Part shown: positions 1-13,010 of the stretch, in pieces
How the letters are laid out: each line of letters opens with the position of its first letter
How positions within the stretch are numbered: the stretch's first letter is position 1
Assembly (NCBI GenBank): GCA_002633005.1
Contig: NMRA01000031.1
Coordinates: forward strand, 806,996-870,995
DNA length: 64,000 nucleotides
Source of the DNA: Phoronis australis
Lineage: Eukaryota; Phoronida; Phoronidae
Reading direction: 5' to 3'
Notes under the pieces: generated by a model
The model's database searches: none
What the model was told of the DNA's origin: nothing
The model's input: the letters and a program-made list of their open reading frames with translations, nothing else
Program-made: the position numbers and the translations under genes

Positions 1-630
1 ATTAAACATTTCATTTCTTATTTGTGGTTTATTTTGATATCTATAGGATGTCACCGACTTCGTTTCTGAGTTATATTAATTCAAGCAGCGTCGTATAAGA
101 TCATGCGACATGACATTCTCAAAGGCGTGCCAATTTCAATGTCACGATTATCCCGCTGCATTACATGAGGTGGTATCATGGCGTCGTTATGAAATCGTTG
201 TTATTGAACGTCAAAATAACAGAAACTCAACGTGAAAACAACAATTTTCAACTTAAATAATCTGTTATTTGAAATAAAAAAGCATATTTAAATGGAGACA
301 AAAACACACTGCAAAATTACATACCACTAAAACATACAGTGCACATTATAGAGAACAAATAACTATTCACTTCATTACCCTGGGTACCATAATTTAATTA
401 TACCCCGAGTATTTTCAGATGTCGAGAGTTTTTTGGTTATAGGGAAATTCAACTGGTCAAAGACATTTTTGAAAAATGTGGGGAGGTCCGGCTCCCTCCC
501 CTTGTCCATAGCCAGTGTACAAGTGACAACTGAATTAGCAGATTAACTGGATAGGTGCTGTATGCTACAGCCCTCTAAAAAGAAATGAAATTTCTGTAGT
601 CACAAGTGATCAATAAGTAATACATAAAGT

Positions 631-636
631 TTTATT
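631..636 (-). terminator. Candidate polyadenylation signal of PGGHG
   Basis: TTTATT on the plus strand reads AATAAA on the minus strand. It would give a 3' UTR of about 490 nt. Chance occurrence is common in A+T-rich DNA, so this is tentative. Confidence 0.3.
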
Positions 637-871
637 TTAAAAAGGGTAGAAACTCAAAGTCACTGCTCGAAGATAACCTTCAACTCACCATTAAGTTGCA
701 AAACTATTGCGGCCATCACACAACTCGGTCGCCTTAGTTCAAATAATAGTACACATGGTTTAAAACTACAACAACAGATTGATGATTTCGAAAACTTGAA
801 ACTATTCCCTTCGGTGCATTCAATCTGGCTTTAAAACGTATAGGATGGAATGAACTTTAAAAAATCAGTGC

Positions 872-1003
872 AACTACATAGATTTTCATGTTCAATGTTT
901 TGCATTAATCACTAAAATATTATCCAGACAAGATACCATTGCACAGTCTTGATAATGCTTTTGCGATTATAGCGAAACGTTGAACATGAAAATCTACGCA
1001 GTT
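872..1003. repeat. Short foldback (MITE-like) inverted repeat
   Basis: The arm at 872-903 (AACTACATAGATTTTCATGT and following) is nearly the reverse complement of 972-1003. The arms are ~32 bp with few mismatches around a ~68-bp core. No target-site duplication was identified. Confidence 0.5.
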
Positions 1004-1122
1004 TAGCTGATTGTTAAATTCTTTCTAGGATTTTGCCAAAATCTGAGTTTTTGATGGTGCCATCTAGCGGAACATAGTACGCTTAGTTATGGAATGTAAA
1101 CGAGATGTAATAAAAAGAAAAG

Positions 1123-4100
1123 CTACCAGTAATAATTCAGTGCTTGTTTCAACGATATTACGAAAACTAGAAGCACCGATAGCGATACAGAATGACTTGG
1201 CCGTGTAGCTTCGGCGACATAAGCAAACCGTCCGCCCATCTTGTATTCAGGCACGTGACATCCGGTAGACTCCTTGGAGTAAACAGTGAATAGTTCCGGC
1301 TTTCCAATGTCAACTGGTACGTCTGAAAGAATTTCGGTAGCTGTGTTGTTCACAAATACCATACGGTCGGCTCCGCAAGGTTTATCAGTGCCCCAGCACT
1401 CCCTGAACAGAGGTAATCTGTCACATGTGGGGTAATCTATCGTGAGTCACCTTCTTGGACTGATTATAGCATTGTCTCGGTACTTTGTTGGCAACCCGAC
1501 AATAACCCTCACCATACTATTAATTAAAAGCATAGAATGTTTTCGACGTAAGACCATGTACTGTTCCTAGTCTGTGGCAGCCACAAATCCCTTAAGAATC
1601 ATGACTGCTCGTTATAAACAGTGACGGGTCTACTGGGAAACTAATGAAGCTCAGCCCCCGAATACTGAATGCCCCCCCCCCCTTAACTGTTCTTGTTCAC
1701 CAACCAAACCCGTACGTGATCGACCTTTAGAACCTGGAAATGTAGATCAGCCATTTTCTACAAATAATTAGAATCCTCACAATTGGTGGGTTGGAAAAAA
1801 GATGCGGCCATGTTGGCTAAAGTTTTCAGGAAACTGATTTCAACCCTATTTTTCACTACTCATTGTCGATTGACATTAGAGGCGGAAAACGAGGCTCAGT
1901 TGTGGGACTTTAATGTTCCGAAATAAAGATTTTACATTTTCGTATCTTTCATGTTTTCGGGTTATTAATAGTAAAACAACGTCTTCGTTGGGAAATGGCA
2001 ACTGTGTCACGTGACCTTAATATCCGGTCCTTCTACGTCGCTTCTAGTGTGTCTGTCGGTACAGATACTCTAGGGACCGTTGATCCTGTCTGGCCTTTAA
2101 CTCAGTGAGGCCGACGAAGATGCGTCTGTATTTTTGTGCAAGAAACCGAAAGTATATTTATTTCTTTCGGGGAAGCAAAAAGGCTATCCACTGTAAAGCA
2201 AAGTACAGTTGGTTGACAACGGGGCCGTCGGGGATTAGCGAGTTTCGAGCGGGTGACTCGATATTCACTAGGTGGTCTTAATGAAGAAGGGGGCCTCTTT
2301 ATATTGTATGGATAGATTGACAACAGAAATCTGTTCACCAACGACACGAAGCGTTTGCAGGATAGGATTCCGCGTGACTCACACACGGCGAATTCATCAA
2401 CATGGTGTCGGCCTTTCCCAGTATAACGCAAGATACTCGCGAGTGAAAGTCGTTGAGGTCACGTGCTTCGCTCGTAATGTATGGTCCGGTAGTATCTCGC
2501 GAAACTGGCGTGTTCTTGCCAAACTTGCAAGAAATTAGCCTTACGTAAAGAAGTCCAGGTAGAACCATTGTTTCACTGGTTCCACCAAATGAACTTCGAG
2601 TTTCCTCATTGTACGGCTATTTTGAAATTCTATCCCCATGAACATTTCGTGAATAGTTCACAGGGCCAGGTTTAAAGGGGGGCAAACATGCAGTTGCTCT
2701 AGGCAGCACCTCCAAGAGAGGGGCCCGACTGAAAGGGAGTTCTTTTTAGAATACGAAAGGCATGTCATTAAACAACTAGAAAAGAATGACTGTTAAATCT
2801 CTCGTCGAGTAACCCTCCAAGAGGTGTTCCTCCTCAACGTTAGACGTTGTACGATTTCACATGAACATGAAAAGAGAGTCGAATGATTCCATCGTTCCGC
2901 GTGTGAGAAAGGGTGATAAATAAAAAATAACAGAAAGGGGTGGATCAACAGGTCCCCTCCTAGAAGTGGGGCTCATAAGGGTGAAATGATATATGATTTC
3001 AACGACAGAAAATGAGCAGTAATGGGGGCTACCATCAGTCCACCTCTCCGTCAGGTTAGCAATGTACATCAAGTGAAATGCAAAAATGTAAAAAGAGAGT
3101 GACAGGAAACATCACTACCCCTTTTCACAGAGGGATCCGGATAAATAAAGTTTAGCGTTTCCAACAAATGCCATACTAAATTTAAAAATTTAGTTAGTAG
3201 TATTCTGTGTGCAACAATTTTTCTCGTATTTTTGAAGTAAGGGTACGTTTACAAGGACGTTTAGACGTCTTGAACTGCAAAATACTGGGACCCCTACCTA
3301 ATAAACAATTTCTTTCAGCCTGAGGGTCAAGCACTGGTAGTTGAAAAATCCGCTGTTAAATTCATTCACTGTTCTATGTTTCGCTGTGCTTTTATTTTTA
3401 TTTTATTTTTTTTTGACAGCCCCTCTACGCAGGTCGTCACAGTTTCATCATGACGCCAGAAAATTACTGGAGCCACTCGTTACAAAGGAAGTACGTACTG
3501 GTTTTATTACTCTCGGCGTCCCCTCCTCTTAAGCCCTTAATTTCCGATAAATGGACGCAATATTTACCTCACTGACGGATTTAAGGGGGGGTCAAGAAGC
3601 CCCCCCCACCTCTAAAATTCTCCCACATGTCTGATGGGTAAAATTCTGGCTAATACTCTGCCCTGCCCCCNATCCTGCATCTGCTCATGTACCTGTATGC
3701 ATTCAGGTGTCAATCTAATAATTTCCTACAAATATAGGATGAAACTGGAAATGAATTTGTCGATATTTGAAAGTGAGATTTCCACGAATAATCGATCTCT
3801 TGCCTACTCGAAATTCTCGGAAGAAACTCACCCCGTTTGTCAAGAGGATGTATTTTCCCCGTACTGTTGACAATAGCCTCTAACCCAAAGCCTGCGCCAT
3901 GGTCAGTGAGCTCCAACGTCACCTGGAACATGAGATCGTTGACCTGATGACAACTCTTTCGAAGTTTTGACATCTTTGCGAAGCGAAGATGCATTTACGA
4001 AATTTTCCAATGAATGGGTGCAGTCATTGTCACGCGCAGGAAATGTAACTCTGGCTAAAATAGTCGATAACTTTGTATACAACACTAGCAGATATTTCAA

Positions 4101-7100
4101 ATATCATGGCTTCTTTATTTACACGTATCAAGTTTCCTTTGCAAGTAAATGTGTTTCTCGGTGTAAATATTACAAATGCAGCCTGTCAATACCTAAGTAT
4201 TATTACAACCTGTTACCGCATTGCCATCATATTGGTTTTTGTGGGATACTATCATGATCTGTTGGCAATGTTCTCCTTTTGTGGGCTCCATGTATTAATA
4301 TACGTCTCGGAAGGAACTAAAGAGTTAAAAAGTGCGGCGTCACTCTCTGTCACATGTGTGCAAAATTTGCTGTGCTGTGGGGTCCGATTTTGACAAAATA
4401 ACATCATTCCACCATACACTTCAACCAAAATATCTTCTGCTCGGCAATCAAATTTCCAGAAACTATATGTTTGCCACAGGTGACACATTGGAAAAGGTCT
4501 ACCATCAGGAACAAAATGGCTCAGGAAGTCGGAATACTTACAGTTAGTTTATGTCCTTAATCTCCCTAATTTAGACAATGCTCGTTACCCGCGTGCAAAA
4601 CCTGTTAGTTGGGCTGCGTTCGATAAAGAATTTTTGTTGCGAAAAAAACGAGATATGTTACTCGCAATTGATTAGCAAGGCAATTCATTCCTCACTTGAA
4701 AATCGTCACTCCCAATGAAAGATTCGAACTCAATTTCCGTGGGGTGCCATTTCAAGTCCGCTATTACACATATGTCACTTTGCTAAAGAACCTACCTTAT
4801 CACTCGACACGGTCATGTTGAAGGACGATCCGAGGTAGTCGATTCCAGAAAAGTGCAACCTCGTTACACCGGGGGGAAGCACCGGATTAAACTCAAGCCG
4901 CGCAACCCTTATTCTGAGTCCCCCGTACCCAAACAGTAGTGTCTGCAGGAATCCACCAGCCGCTGTTACGTAGTTCACAGCACCGTGGCCATCTCTGAAC
5001 TCCGACCATATCTATGAAAACAGAACAGATTCTCATTCACTTTGGATGAAATGTTCTAAAATGACATGTTTATGTCTTGTTCACACACTATCGATTTAAC
5101 AAAAAGGAAATACAATCCACAGAGGTGAATGTAATATTTAATGTCAGCACCATCGTGCCTCGTTCACGACAAAATTCGCCAAAAGATTACCTTAAATGGT
5201 TCCTGTACAGTTTCATAACTTTTTTCGAAAGCATTTTTCGCTCTGCCGAAGTCTCGTAGCTCCGCCCAACCAATGGTAAACATAGGCCACGTCATTGCAG
5301 GGCCTTCTGGGTCGGTGGCCTTCTCGTAAATGTCGAGGTCGTTGCGTTTTACATCCGTGTACATGGGCCACATCAGGGGGTAACCCAGGAGGATGGTATC
5401 TGCTTGTTGGACCATTTTTGCACTAACTTAAGCGAAAATGAAAACAGATCACATCATTTATACGAGTGTACTTGTACATAATGTTGAAATGTTCTCAATT
5501 TGATTGCACAAAGTCTTAAACAAAATTGAACATGCTACATCGACACGAATCATTCGTGTTTTATCTCGAAATTTTGGTCTAGACATAGGAAAGTGTGTAT
5601 TAAAAGTTAAGTTACTTGAAATGGAGGGGTTACGAAATCAAAAGACATGCTAGAAATTCAGAGACTGCTTTGAGGAAAAGGAATGTCCTTCAGTTGCAAA
5701 TGACATTTGTTAAACCATTTGTCTGTGTTCGCCAAACACACTAATTTCTGGTATATACCTGTTAAATTGTGGTAACCCTCAAATGCCGGATGGTAACCTC
5801 GAATACGTACAAACTCCAAGTGGATCGACTTTGCCAACATGATCCAGTCATTTGGGACTTCCAGGAGCGGGTCACGATTACAGAGACACGCTGCGTATCT
5901 TGAATAATGTATAGATATAGCGGCAATGGCGTTCGTGTACATTGAATTATTGACGTTAGGATGTAGCTCGTCCGGACCCATCACCCCTACAATAAATGAC
6001 AAGTAGAAGCTGTCCAAGGATTAGTTTTCAAATGAGAAGACAGGACATTTTTCAAAGCTACTATGAACCTGCGTTCCTTCGAAGAAATCAACGTTTGATT
6101 TTCACCATTGTCCGCAAATTGGTTTGAGCTTATTCCTTTCACAGATGAGAAGTGATTTTATATCTTTCATAAAACTGACACGTGACTTGAAATTTCATGA
6201 GCTTGGTTTTAATAAATATACGACATGTCGGTTTTTTTCTCTAGCTCCCGACTGGGATCACGTCTAAACTGAGTACGGATCATAATAGCAATGGTAAACG
6301 GCATAACTTGTTTTGCGTAGAAAGTACACTTTGAGCCATGGTGTGTAAACTACAGTGCAAAAGTAGCCCGGGATCTCTTACGGTCGAACTGAGTATATTG
6401 GTAACATCCACTGTTAAGGAATGGAATGCCAACATTGTCACCAACCTTCCTTTTACCACGAGCGGTTGTTTCAGTATTTCTGACAGTGAGGATACAATCG
6501 CTTGTTCGATAATTCTATGATTAAACATTAAAAGCTTTCTTCGCTGTTACGCTCACCGTTAATGTCGTACTTCATCGTCACCTCGTTCCAAGTGGCCACG
6601 GAGACCCAGAACTGAGCCATGTCTCTGATCATCGTGCAAACTTGTTCCGATGAAAGATAGTCGTAATCCCGGGTGGCAGCCAGGTATTGACGCAGAGCCA
6701 GAGACACAGCGCCTGTTGGCAGTCGATGACAGTGTGGTCATTCGTAGAAAGAACAATCGTGAACGAAATTCTTAACTTGAACTAGAAATTGATTTCCGGT
6801 AAAAAAGAAGCTTTCTGGTCTTTGTAAAACTTCATTTATGGACTATAGATAGCATTTCCCTTTACACACCTAGGTCTGCAATTATTATTTTATTTTTAGT
6901 CCTTATCATATGAAAATTGATATCAGTCTTTCAGTACCGTTGTCCGACAAATGAATCTTATTTGTGTTCTTCGTACCTTCAGTTACTAGACAATCTTAGT
7001 GTGATGCTGCTGCGAACGAGGCGGTTGGTGAATAGGGCGTGCACTCTGCCAGAGTTGAAATTGATGCTGTTGTCTTCTAGTTTGTTTCATTTATCAAATA

Positions 7101-10100
7101 CATTTTTCACGTTCCTGATTGACTGAATGATTAATACGTTAATTGAATTACCTGTGACATGTATTTGTTGCTCCGCATTGATCTTGTATTTTTCCGGTGT
7201 CACCTCCATACCAGTGAATGCGGACTCCCATGGGAAGCGAACTCCCAGATAGCCATTGGTTCTAGCGTTCTGGTAAGCCGAGTCCATCTTGTTCACGCGG
7301 TAGTTGATCATGTGTTTGGCTATGATTGGTTGAAACATTAACACCACCGGCATAATGAACACTTCTTGGTCCCACATCACGTGACCTTAAATCGAGAAAG
7401 GCCAGTCAGCCATACCGACTTTACTTTTTCTTGCAATTGCTCGATACTGGGTTCAATTTTGTGAAAGTATGCGCGCACCCAGCCTTTAGTATGGGGGGCT
7501 CGAATTTCCGACGATGTGGATCTTTTACCAACAAAAAACGGGGTACCACGTCCAGGGCTGTGAATTGTGCGTTTGCGCCTTTTTAGTGGACTTTTTGTTT
7601 CTCTGAGTCGGACCTTTTTGTGCGCTTCGCCAAATGGGGGGGCTCCTTCGATCCCCCCGAACTCCCCTGGGTGCTCGCATGGAAAGGGTAAGTATTACAG
7701 CTGAGACAATGTCGAAAATTGCCGTTTTGAGCTTTGAGTAATTGAGAGATCTGTGCTACTAAGCAAAATTACCACAAAGAAACGATCACTTGCATTAACC
7801 CAAAACGAAAGTTTTGATCAATTATGTCCATTTTGATATGATGTGTCTTCCTTTTGTTTAAGTCCATTTTCATCCTGTAGATCCATTTTCGTGCAGCAAG
7901 GCGGTTTTGATCCACTTTATATTTTAACTCTAATTTATATTTCACAAACGCGGATTAGAATGGACATTAATCCTGTTTTCTATCGATAATGCTGAAATAA
8001 TCACAATAGGTCAAAATGACCATAATTGGTTAGGCATACTGAGCTCTGTTTCGATAACGGGACTAATACGAATGGCGATAAAAGTCTACGGATGCACGTT
8101 AGTGCCATGTGGTCCATTATTTTCTCGGTACCACCTTCCATGGTGTCTCTAATTGGTTGGAGCCGTTTTCAACTAATACCTTGATAATCCTGATCCTTCG
8201 AGCCTCTAGAAAGACCACCAGGACTGATTCCATAAAATTCTCCATTCATCTTGGCCGTGTGAAGAGACGGTAAAGAAGAGAATATGTAATACAAAGCGGA
8301 GTTGGTGATTTTAGACAGTCCCGGGTTATCCATTTCTATGTGTCCTGTCTTCCACATGTCTGCCCAAGCGTCCACGTGAAGGTTGTATAGGTGCTCTGAA
8401 ATTGACACCAGTAGACTAATGGCTTATTCTTTAAAATCAAAGACGAAAGAAAAAGAGGATTTAGATATAAAGCAAACCTTTGTTCACTTTATCATTGATA
8501 CGTCGAGCCGACAAGAAGATAATGGAAGACCACTTAAAGTTTATAAAAGTCTCGGTTGGCCTGTCTTGCTTTGTCCTTTTGACTTGAACAGATACAAGAC
8601 ACTAGAAAAACGAAGATGAGCTTCAGAAACTTGGGGGCTAAGATTCGATCCAGAAAGGAATTCTTACCACTGGAAAAGAATCCTTACCAGTCTCAAAAAA
8701 TTCATGCCATCACGAACCACTCACGAATACAATTTCCCTGCTTGGGTGGTAATTGTACTTGCGCCTGTGTGGTAAGATAGACTATTGTTGTAATTAAGGG
8801 TTGTGGTGGTTGTTCTGTGGTCCGTGAGAAGGGTTCGTTTGCCGCTTGGCGGGTACCAATGTTTTACAAACGTCTTGAAAACAGCGAATGTGATATTCTG
8901 TTACCTTGGCGATGTCTAACAATGCCGCTGCACTCTTCAAAAGTCTCCCTTGCCAGCTGTTGGCTTTGGTCTATAGATGCTAGAAAATAGTACGTCCGAA
9001 TGTCTTCATCCGGGTTCAAGAATATTTCGGTTGGAATTTTGGTGTAATATATGTGGATATCTTGAGTGCTGACGTCACCTGACTCGGCAACCAACGTCCT
9101 TCCCGACTGGTACCTAATGAATAAGATAAAATCCTGCGTTGAATTTGACAACATTGACTTCCACAAATTATCGACTTTTAAGCTTTGTGTTGCTAGTTTG
9201 CCATTTTGCTTGTGAAACTAGTGTCTAATTCCTTTGCGTGGTCAACTGTGAACTTCCGTGGAACCCATTCAAATATAAAACCTGCTGGTGGCCGTTGTCA
9301 GCATGAAAAAGTGTCTGTTATTCTAAAAATGCCAGAATGCTCTATAGAATTATTGCAGGCCGCTCACTGAGTTCAAAACAGGGCCATCCTTTTGCATTGG
9401 CACGAAACCATGCAAAACGTTCGCAAAATAACCTGAACGATGATGTTCCGTGTTATCAGACCTTTTCTCATTTATCGTGTATCGTTGCTCATGCCAGCTC
9501 TATTTACCAGTTTCCCCCTCTGTAAGACATCCGACCGTCCATGTTTAAGTCTTCACTCTCTGGTCCGTGGAGCAGTTCCAGTTTTACCGGGTTGGACCCT
9601 ATCGCATCCGGTGATCTTTTTAGTGTTATTTCAGTTACAAATAATCGAGTATAAAACCGGTGCGCGTAAGTTTTCTGTATCAACAAAGGGTTTACGTCTG
9701 GTATTCGTTCTTCAAACACACCAGTGTGAAAGTTCATGGTGTACCCTCGAGGCACATTTTTGGCAGAGGCACCAGTTGGTAGTACTGTGAAATTCATGCG
9801 CATGGCGACAACGGAAGGTATTCTTGCTCGATGACTTTCGGCTGAAAAAAGTAAATTTCAATTAAAATATGAAGGTGTCGATACGTTAGTTAAAATACAA
9901 GTAATCACGAGTATGGGATATCAAAACATAAGCCAAACACGCTCAAACAATAACAGTATACGGATAACTTGGTGGCGTCTACTTACGTCCTTTCCCTGTG
10001 TAAAGGCCGTTAATGTAAATCGTGTCGCTGTATACTTGACTTGCTAAGTGCCCATTGCCGACAGATGGCATCATTCGAGTGTCCAATGTGTAATCATCGT

Positions 10101-11832
10101 CGAGTGATGGAAGTCTATAAAGATTAAGAAAATTTTCACATAATTTTTAGCACCTATGCTAAAACACACAATTTGATATAGATAAAATTTTATAGTTCTT
10201 GTGCATTTCTCGGGCGCATAACTGTTTGCCTCACTTTTTTATACTAAAATGGTGTGGTATTTAATGTTTCTAGACCGGGTTTAGCGAATAAGACGGTTAC
10301 AATTTAAATTAAAACGAAAATCTGTATGTTGTACATTAAAACAAATCATGACCTTTTTATCCAAATACAAAAGAAAACTGAAAGTCACTTGTCTTTCCAT
10401 TCTCAAACAAGAATCGCGTCTCCCCTGTGAAATCTGAAACATTTAACCAATCAAACGCCAGTGACACCAACTTGAATTCCACTCAGCGCATGCGTACTTG
10501 TTCTTTCATTGCCTTTCAGTAGCCATCATTGTTGAGAGCTGACAACACAGCTCGTAATAAACGAGAGAAAAGATTCTACCAAGGTGATGACTTGATCACA
10601 GATAGAAAGGCGGAATAGTTCGAGAGAGAAATTGCACGTGAAAACGAACAGCGAATTTGTGAAAGTTTTATTGGGTCTGTTAGTTCATCAATTACAAAGT
10701 TAACAATGAATTACGGATATTTGCACAAGGATCCCTATCAGTCGTCGAGGTCGTAATATTTCAGTTTCCGTCTCATTCTGGTCTATGGAATACATGAGCC
10801 CTATTCAGAACTCATGCGTACAGTATTTGTTCATGTTTGTTGAATTCTGGGTAAGAGGATAACGTGGCAACTGTAATAATCCGCTGCAGTCGTACGACCG
10901 CCTACTTCACCAAATATTTATTTTGTTGGTCAAAAGTACCCGTGATTGTTGAAAAAATCAGAACTTTGAGAAAAGTCATAACATTAGCTCTAGTTTCATT
11001 CCAAAGCAATTCAAAACCATTCAAAATGTTTAAATAAACACAAGGATTTAGAAACTTTCCTGTGCTAAGACGATGTCTTGACTCCTCCACTCTTGAAAAT
11101 TATTTGTTTAAATTCAACTTGAAAACATGCATGCGTAATACAGCAGAATCTGTCTAGAAATTAATTTAGTGAATCATTCAGTCAAAACAGCAAAACACAG
11201 ATTTTTAAAGTGGTAATTAACTTGCGCCTTTTGTGAAATCTCGTTTTTTTTTTCTTTTGGTCACTTACTGATGTAAAAGGGGTTCCATCTTGTTTCTAAG
11301 GTTAAATGGTTTCTGTGCCTGAGAAGAACTCATAGGTTGTTTTGATGCTCTGAAAATACTTCCGGCCAGGCCGATAAAATTGCTTGTAACGGCGGGTTAG
11401 TATAAGTCCCTAAAGCAATGTTTGTGAAATTTCAAGCGAATTAACGCAATTCATTTCAATTTAAGCAAAGGACCAGGGTGCAATGACGTTGGTTTTTGAA
11501 AGGGAAACACGCTTGTGACGACATGGTTTACAGCGACTTTAACATATAATGGCGCGAATTCTCGTGAATTCTCCTACTGGATGTTTTCACGCTTTTCGAC
11601 GCATTAGGTGCAGCGGAATCGTGATACATTATCGAGTATATTTTTAGAAATCGATCAGTTATAAAGGTCTTTGATCACAACAATCTGTGTTCCATAGTGA
11701 ATCAAGTTACGCATACCTGTCCGTGATGACTGTCCACGGGTCTGAACTTTTATCCTGGACTGCATTTCCGAAACCTTGAGAAAATGAGACGCGCAGTGAC
11801 GTCACTAGTATTGCCCATGTCAAAGTGTCCAT
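1123..11832 (-). CDS. PGGHG: Protein-glucosylgalactosylhydroxylysine glucosidase (GH65, ATHL1-like), complete
   Basis: Twelve exons, in order: 11832-11717, 10114-9987, 9841-9508, 9113-8905, 8395-8180, 7385-7152, 6712-6557, 5986-5759, 5426-5191, 5011-4796, 3943-3832, 1436-1123. All junctions are GT-AG, the phases agree and the total is 2499 nt (832 aa plus stop). Known family role: removal of glucose from the Glc-Gal disaccharide on collagen hydroxylysine. Landmarks seen: residues ~80-90 GKGPESHRARIPS, FHTG (N-terminal beta-sandwich), LSPGG-like ISPGGLSRGS before exon 6, HVMWDQEVF (D340), GVMGPDELHP (E471), IWSEFRDGHGAVNY (E623), AAGGFLQ. The three carboxylates match in context and spacing the three reported as critical in the vertebrate enzyme (from memory). 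The start is the first ATG and opens a signal-like N-terminus (MDTLTWAILVTSLRVSFSQG). The last exon adds four cysteines, one N-glycosylation sequon (NNT) and a hydrophobic tail (SLSVLLVFVISL). The acceptor of the last exon (AG at 1437-1438) is the least certain junction. Family assignment is very secure. Confidence 0.92.
1437..3831 (-). other. Last intron of PGGHG
   Basis: 2.4 kb between the last two coding exons. Short open frames on both strands show no family resemblance. A single ambiguous base lies at 3671 beside a C run. Nothing else recognised. Confidence 0.6.
7468..7681. mobile_element. Non-autonomous inverted-repeat element, family A copy 1
   Basis: 214 bp inside a PGGHG intron. The 15-bp terminal inverted repeats are TATGCGCGCACCCAG on the left and CATGCGAGCACCCAG read inward from the right. 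The 5-bp direct repeat GAAAG flanks it on both sides (7463-7467 and 7682-7686). Internal G/C runs and a conserved CCCCCCATTTGGCGAA core (reverse strand) are shared with the copy at 33816. No coding capacity. Confidence 0.8.
10115..11716 (-). other. First intron of PGGHG
   Basis: 1.6 kb with no recognised exon. It contains a CCAAT motif (10447-10451) followed 35 bp later by the palindromic NRF1-like core GCGCATGCG at 10486-10494. This combination is more typical of promoters than of introns. Confidence 0.5.
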
Positions 11833-12139
11833 CTTGTTGATTTCACGACATCTCTGTGTTCACATCACAAAAGCTGTAAGTGGAGAAAAAGTTTTGGAAA
11901 ATGCAATACAGCGCTCCCATGCCGTCCGATTAGAAAGTAGATCAGGTGTCTATTCCATTGTAGGAAAAATCCAAAATTAAACGGTATCCAGACGTGTGAT
12001 TTGCATTCTTCTCGTCCAACCCCAAAAATCATAAGGCAGATCTGCCTTCCTACCGAGAAGAGCCTACATTCTAAAGACGTGATTTGTTGTCGGGCTCTGA
12101 GATCATGACTGGCCAGAATGCTAACACTTAAAGTCCCGT

Positions 12140-12350
12140 CGACACACAGTCTACCCTAGAACAACTTCCACTCGTGGAATCTACCCCCACCTTTAAGTGG
12201 AGCCTCCACACAATCCGATAATAAGGTAGAGTAAGTTGTCACAAGTGGGATACGTTGTATTAGTTTTAATAGCGTTCACACAACCTCCAAACCTAGACAA
12301 CTCGTTCCAGGAGTAACTTGTTCTAGGGTAAATTTGTGTTTGGACAGCGC
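12140..12350. mobile_element. Small TIR element with TACCCTAGAACAA ends
   Basis: The left end carries TACCCTAGAACAACTT (12152-12167) and the right end carries its near reverse complement ending at 12330. Similarity of the two ends extends outward for about 12 bp. A second, partial copy with the same right end lies at 49500-49625. Exact boundaries and target-site duplication were not resolved. Confidence 0.6.
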
Positions 12351-12504
12351 TTTGTGCTTGTTGCTCGCGAGACTACCCGATAGGACGCTTTTGTGAACGT
12401 TTGTTTTAAGCCTCTGATTTGCCTTCTGTATAGATATTCTATCTGCCTGATTATGAAGCGCCAAACTTCCTTCTCACTAAACGAGTACCTTTCTGCACTT
12501 TAAC

Positions 12505-13010
12505 ATGTTCTTAATCAACGCGTGGTTTTGTTTAATCGACGCGTAGTTTTGTGTAATCAACGCGTACTTTTAGTTCTTAAACGATGGTCTTATTGAAGGC
12601 GTACTTTTGCTTAATCAACGCGTAATTTTACTTAGTCAACGCGTATTTTTACTTATTCAACGGGTACATCTAGTTCTTGAACGATCTGTTCTGCTCTTAA
12701 TCAACGCGGCATAGTTTTACCTAATTAGTTATTTGTTATGTCCAGTCAAAGATAAGTTTACATTCAGTACGTAACAGCGCCATCATTTACATGGTCACTT
12801 GACAAGGATCTGCAACATTCTTCAAATGTTGCCTTGCACCCATGTATAAAGTCGCTATTTTGAGATTTGAGAACACGGGCGTGATTGGTTAACATCAACT
12901 GATTAAAAGTACGCGTTGATCGTTTACTAGAACTAATTCAACGCCTTGGCTAAGCAAAACTAAGCGTTGATTAAGCAAAACTACGAGTTGACTAAGCACA
13001 TTTCAAAGCG
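12505..13010. mobile_element. Foldback element with arms of ~20-bp tandem repeats
   Basis: The left arm (12505-12720) has about seven degenerate units of the type CTTAATCAACGCGTACTTTT. The right arm (12900-13005) has at least four units in the opposite orientation (AGTACGCGTTGAT, AAGCGTTGATTAAGC). The ~180-bp core has no coding potential. Arms made of short tandem repeats are typical of Foldback/TU-type elements. Confidence 0.65.

Larger units (their letters stand above)
1..1122. other. Downstream flank / 3' UTR of PGGHG
   Basis: A+T-rich sequence after the minus-strand stop codon. No coding exon was recognised. It holds a minus-strand AATAAA candidate near 631-636 and a small foldback repeat at 872-1003, each listed separately. 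Confidence 0.5.
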
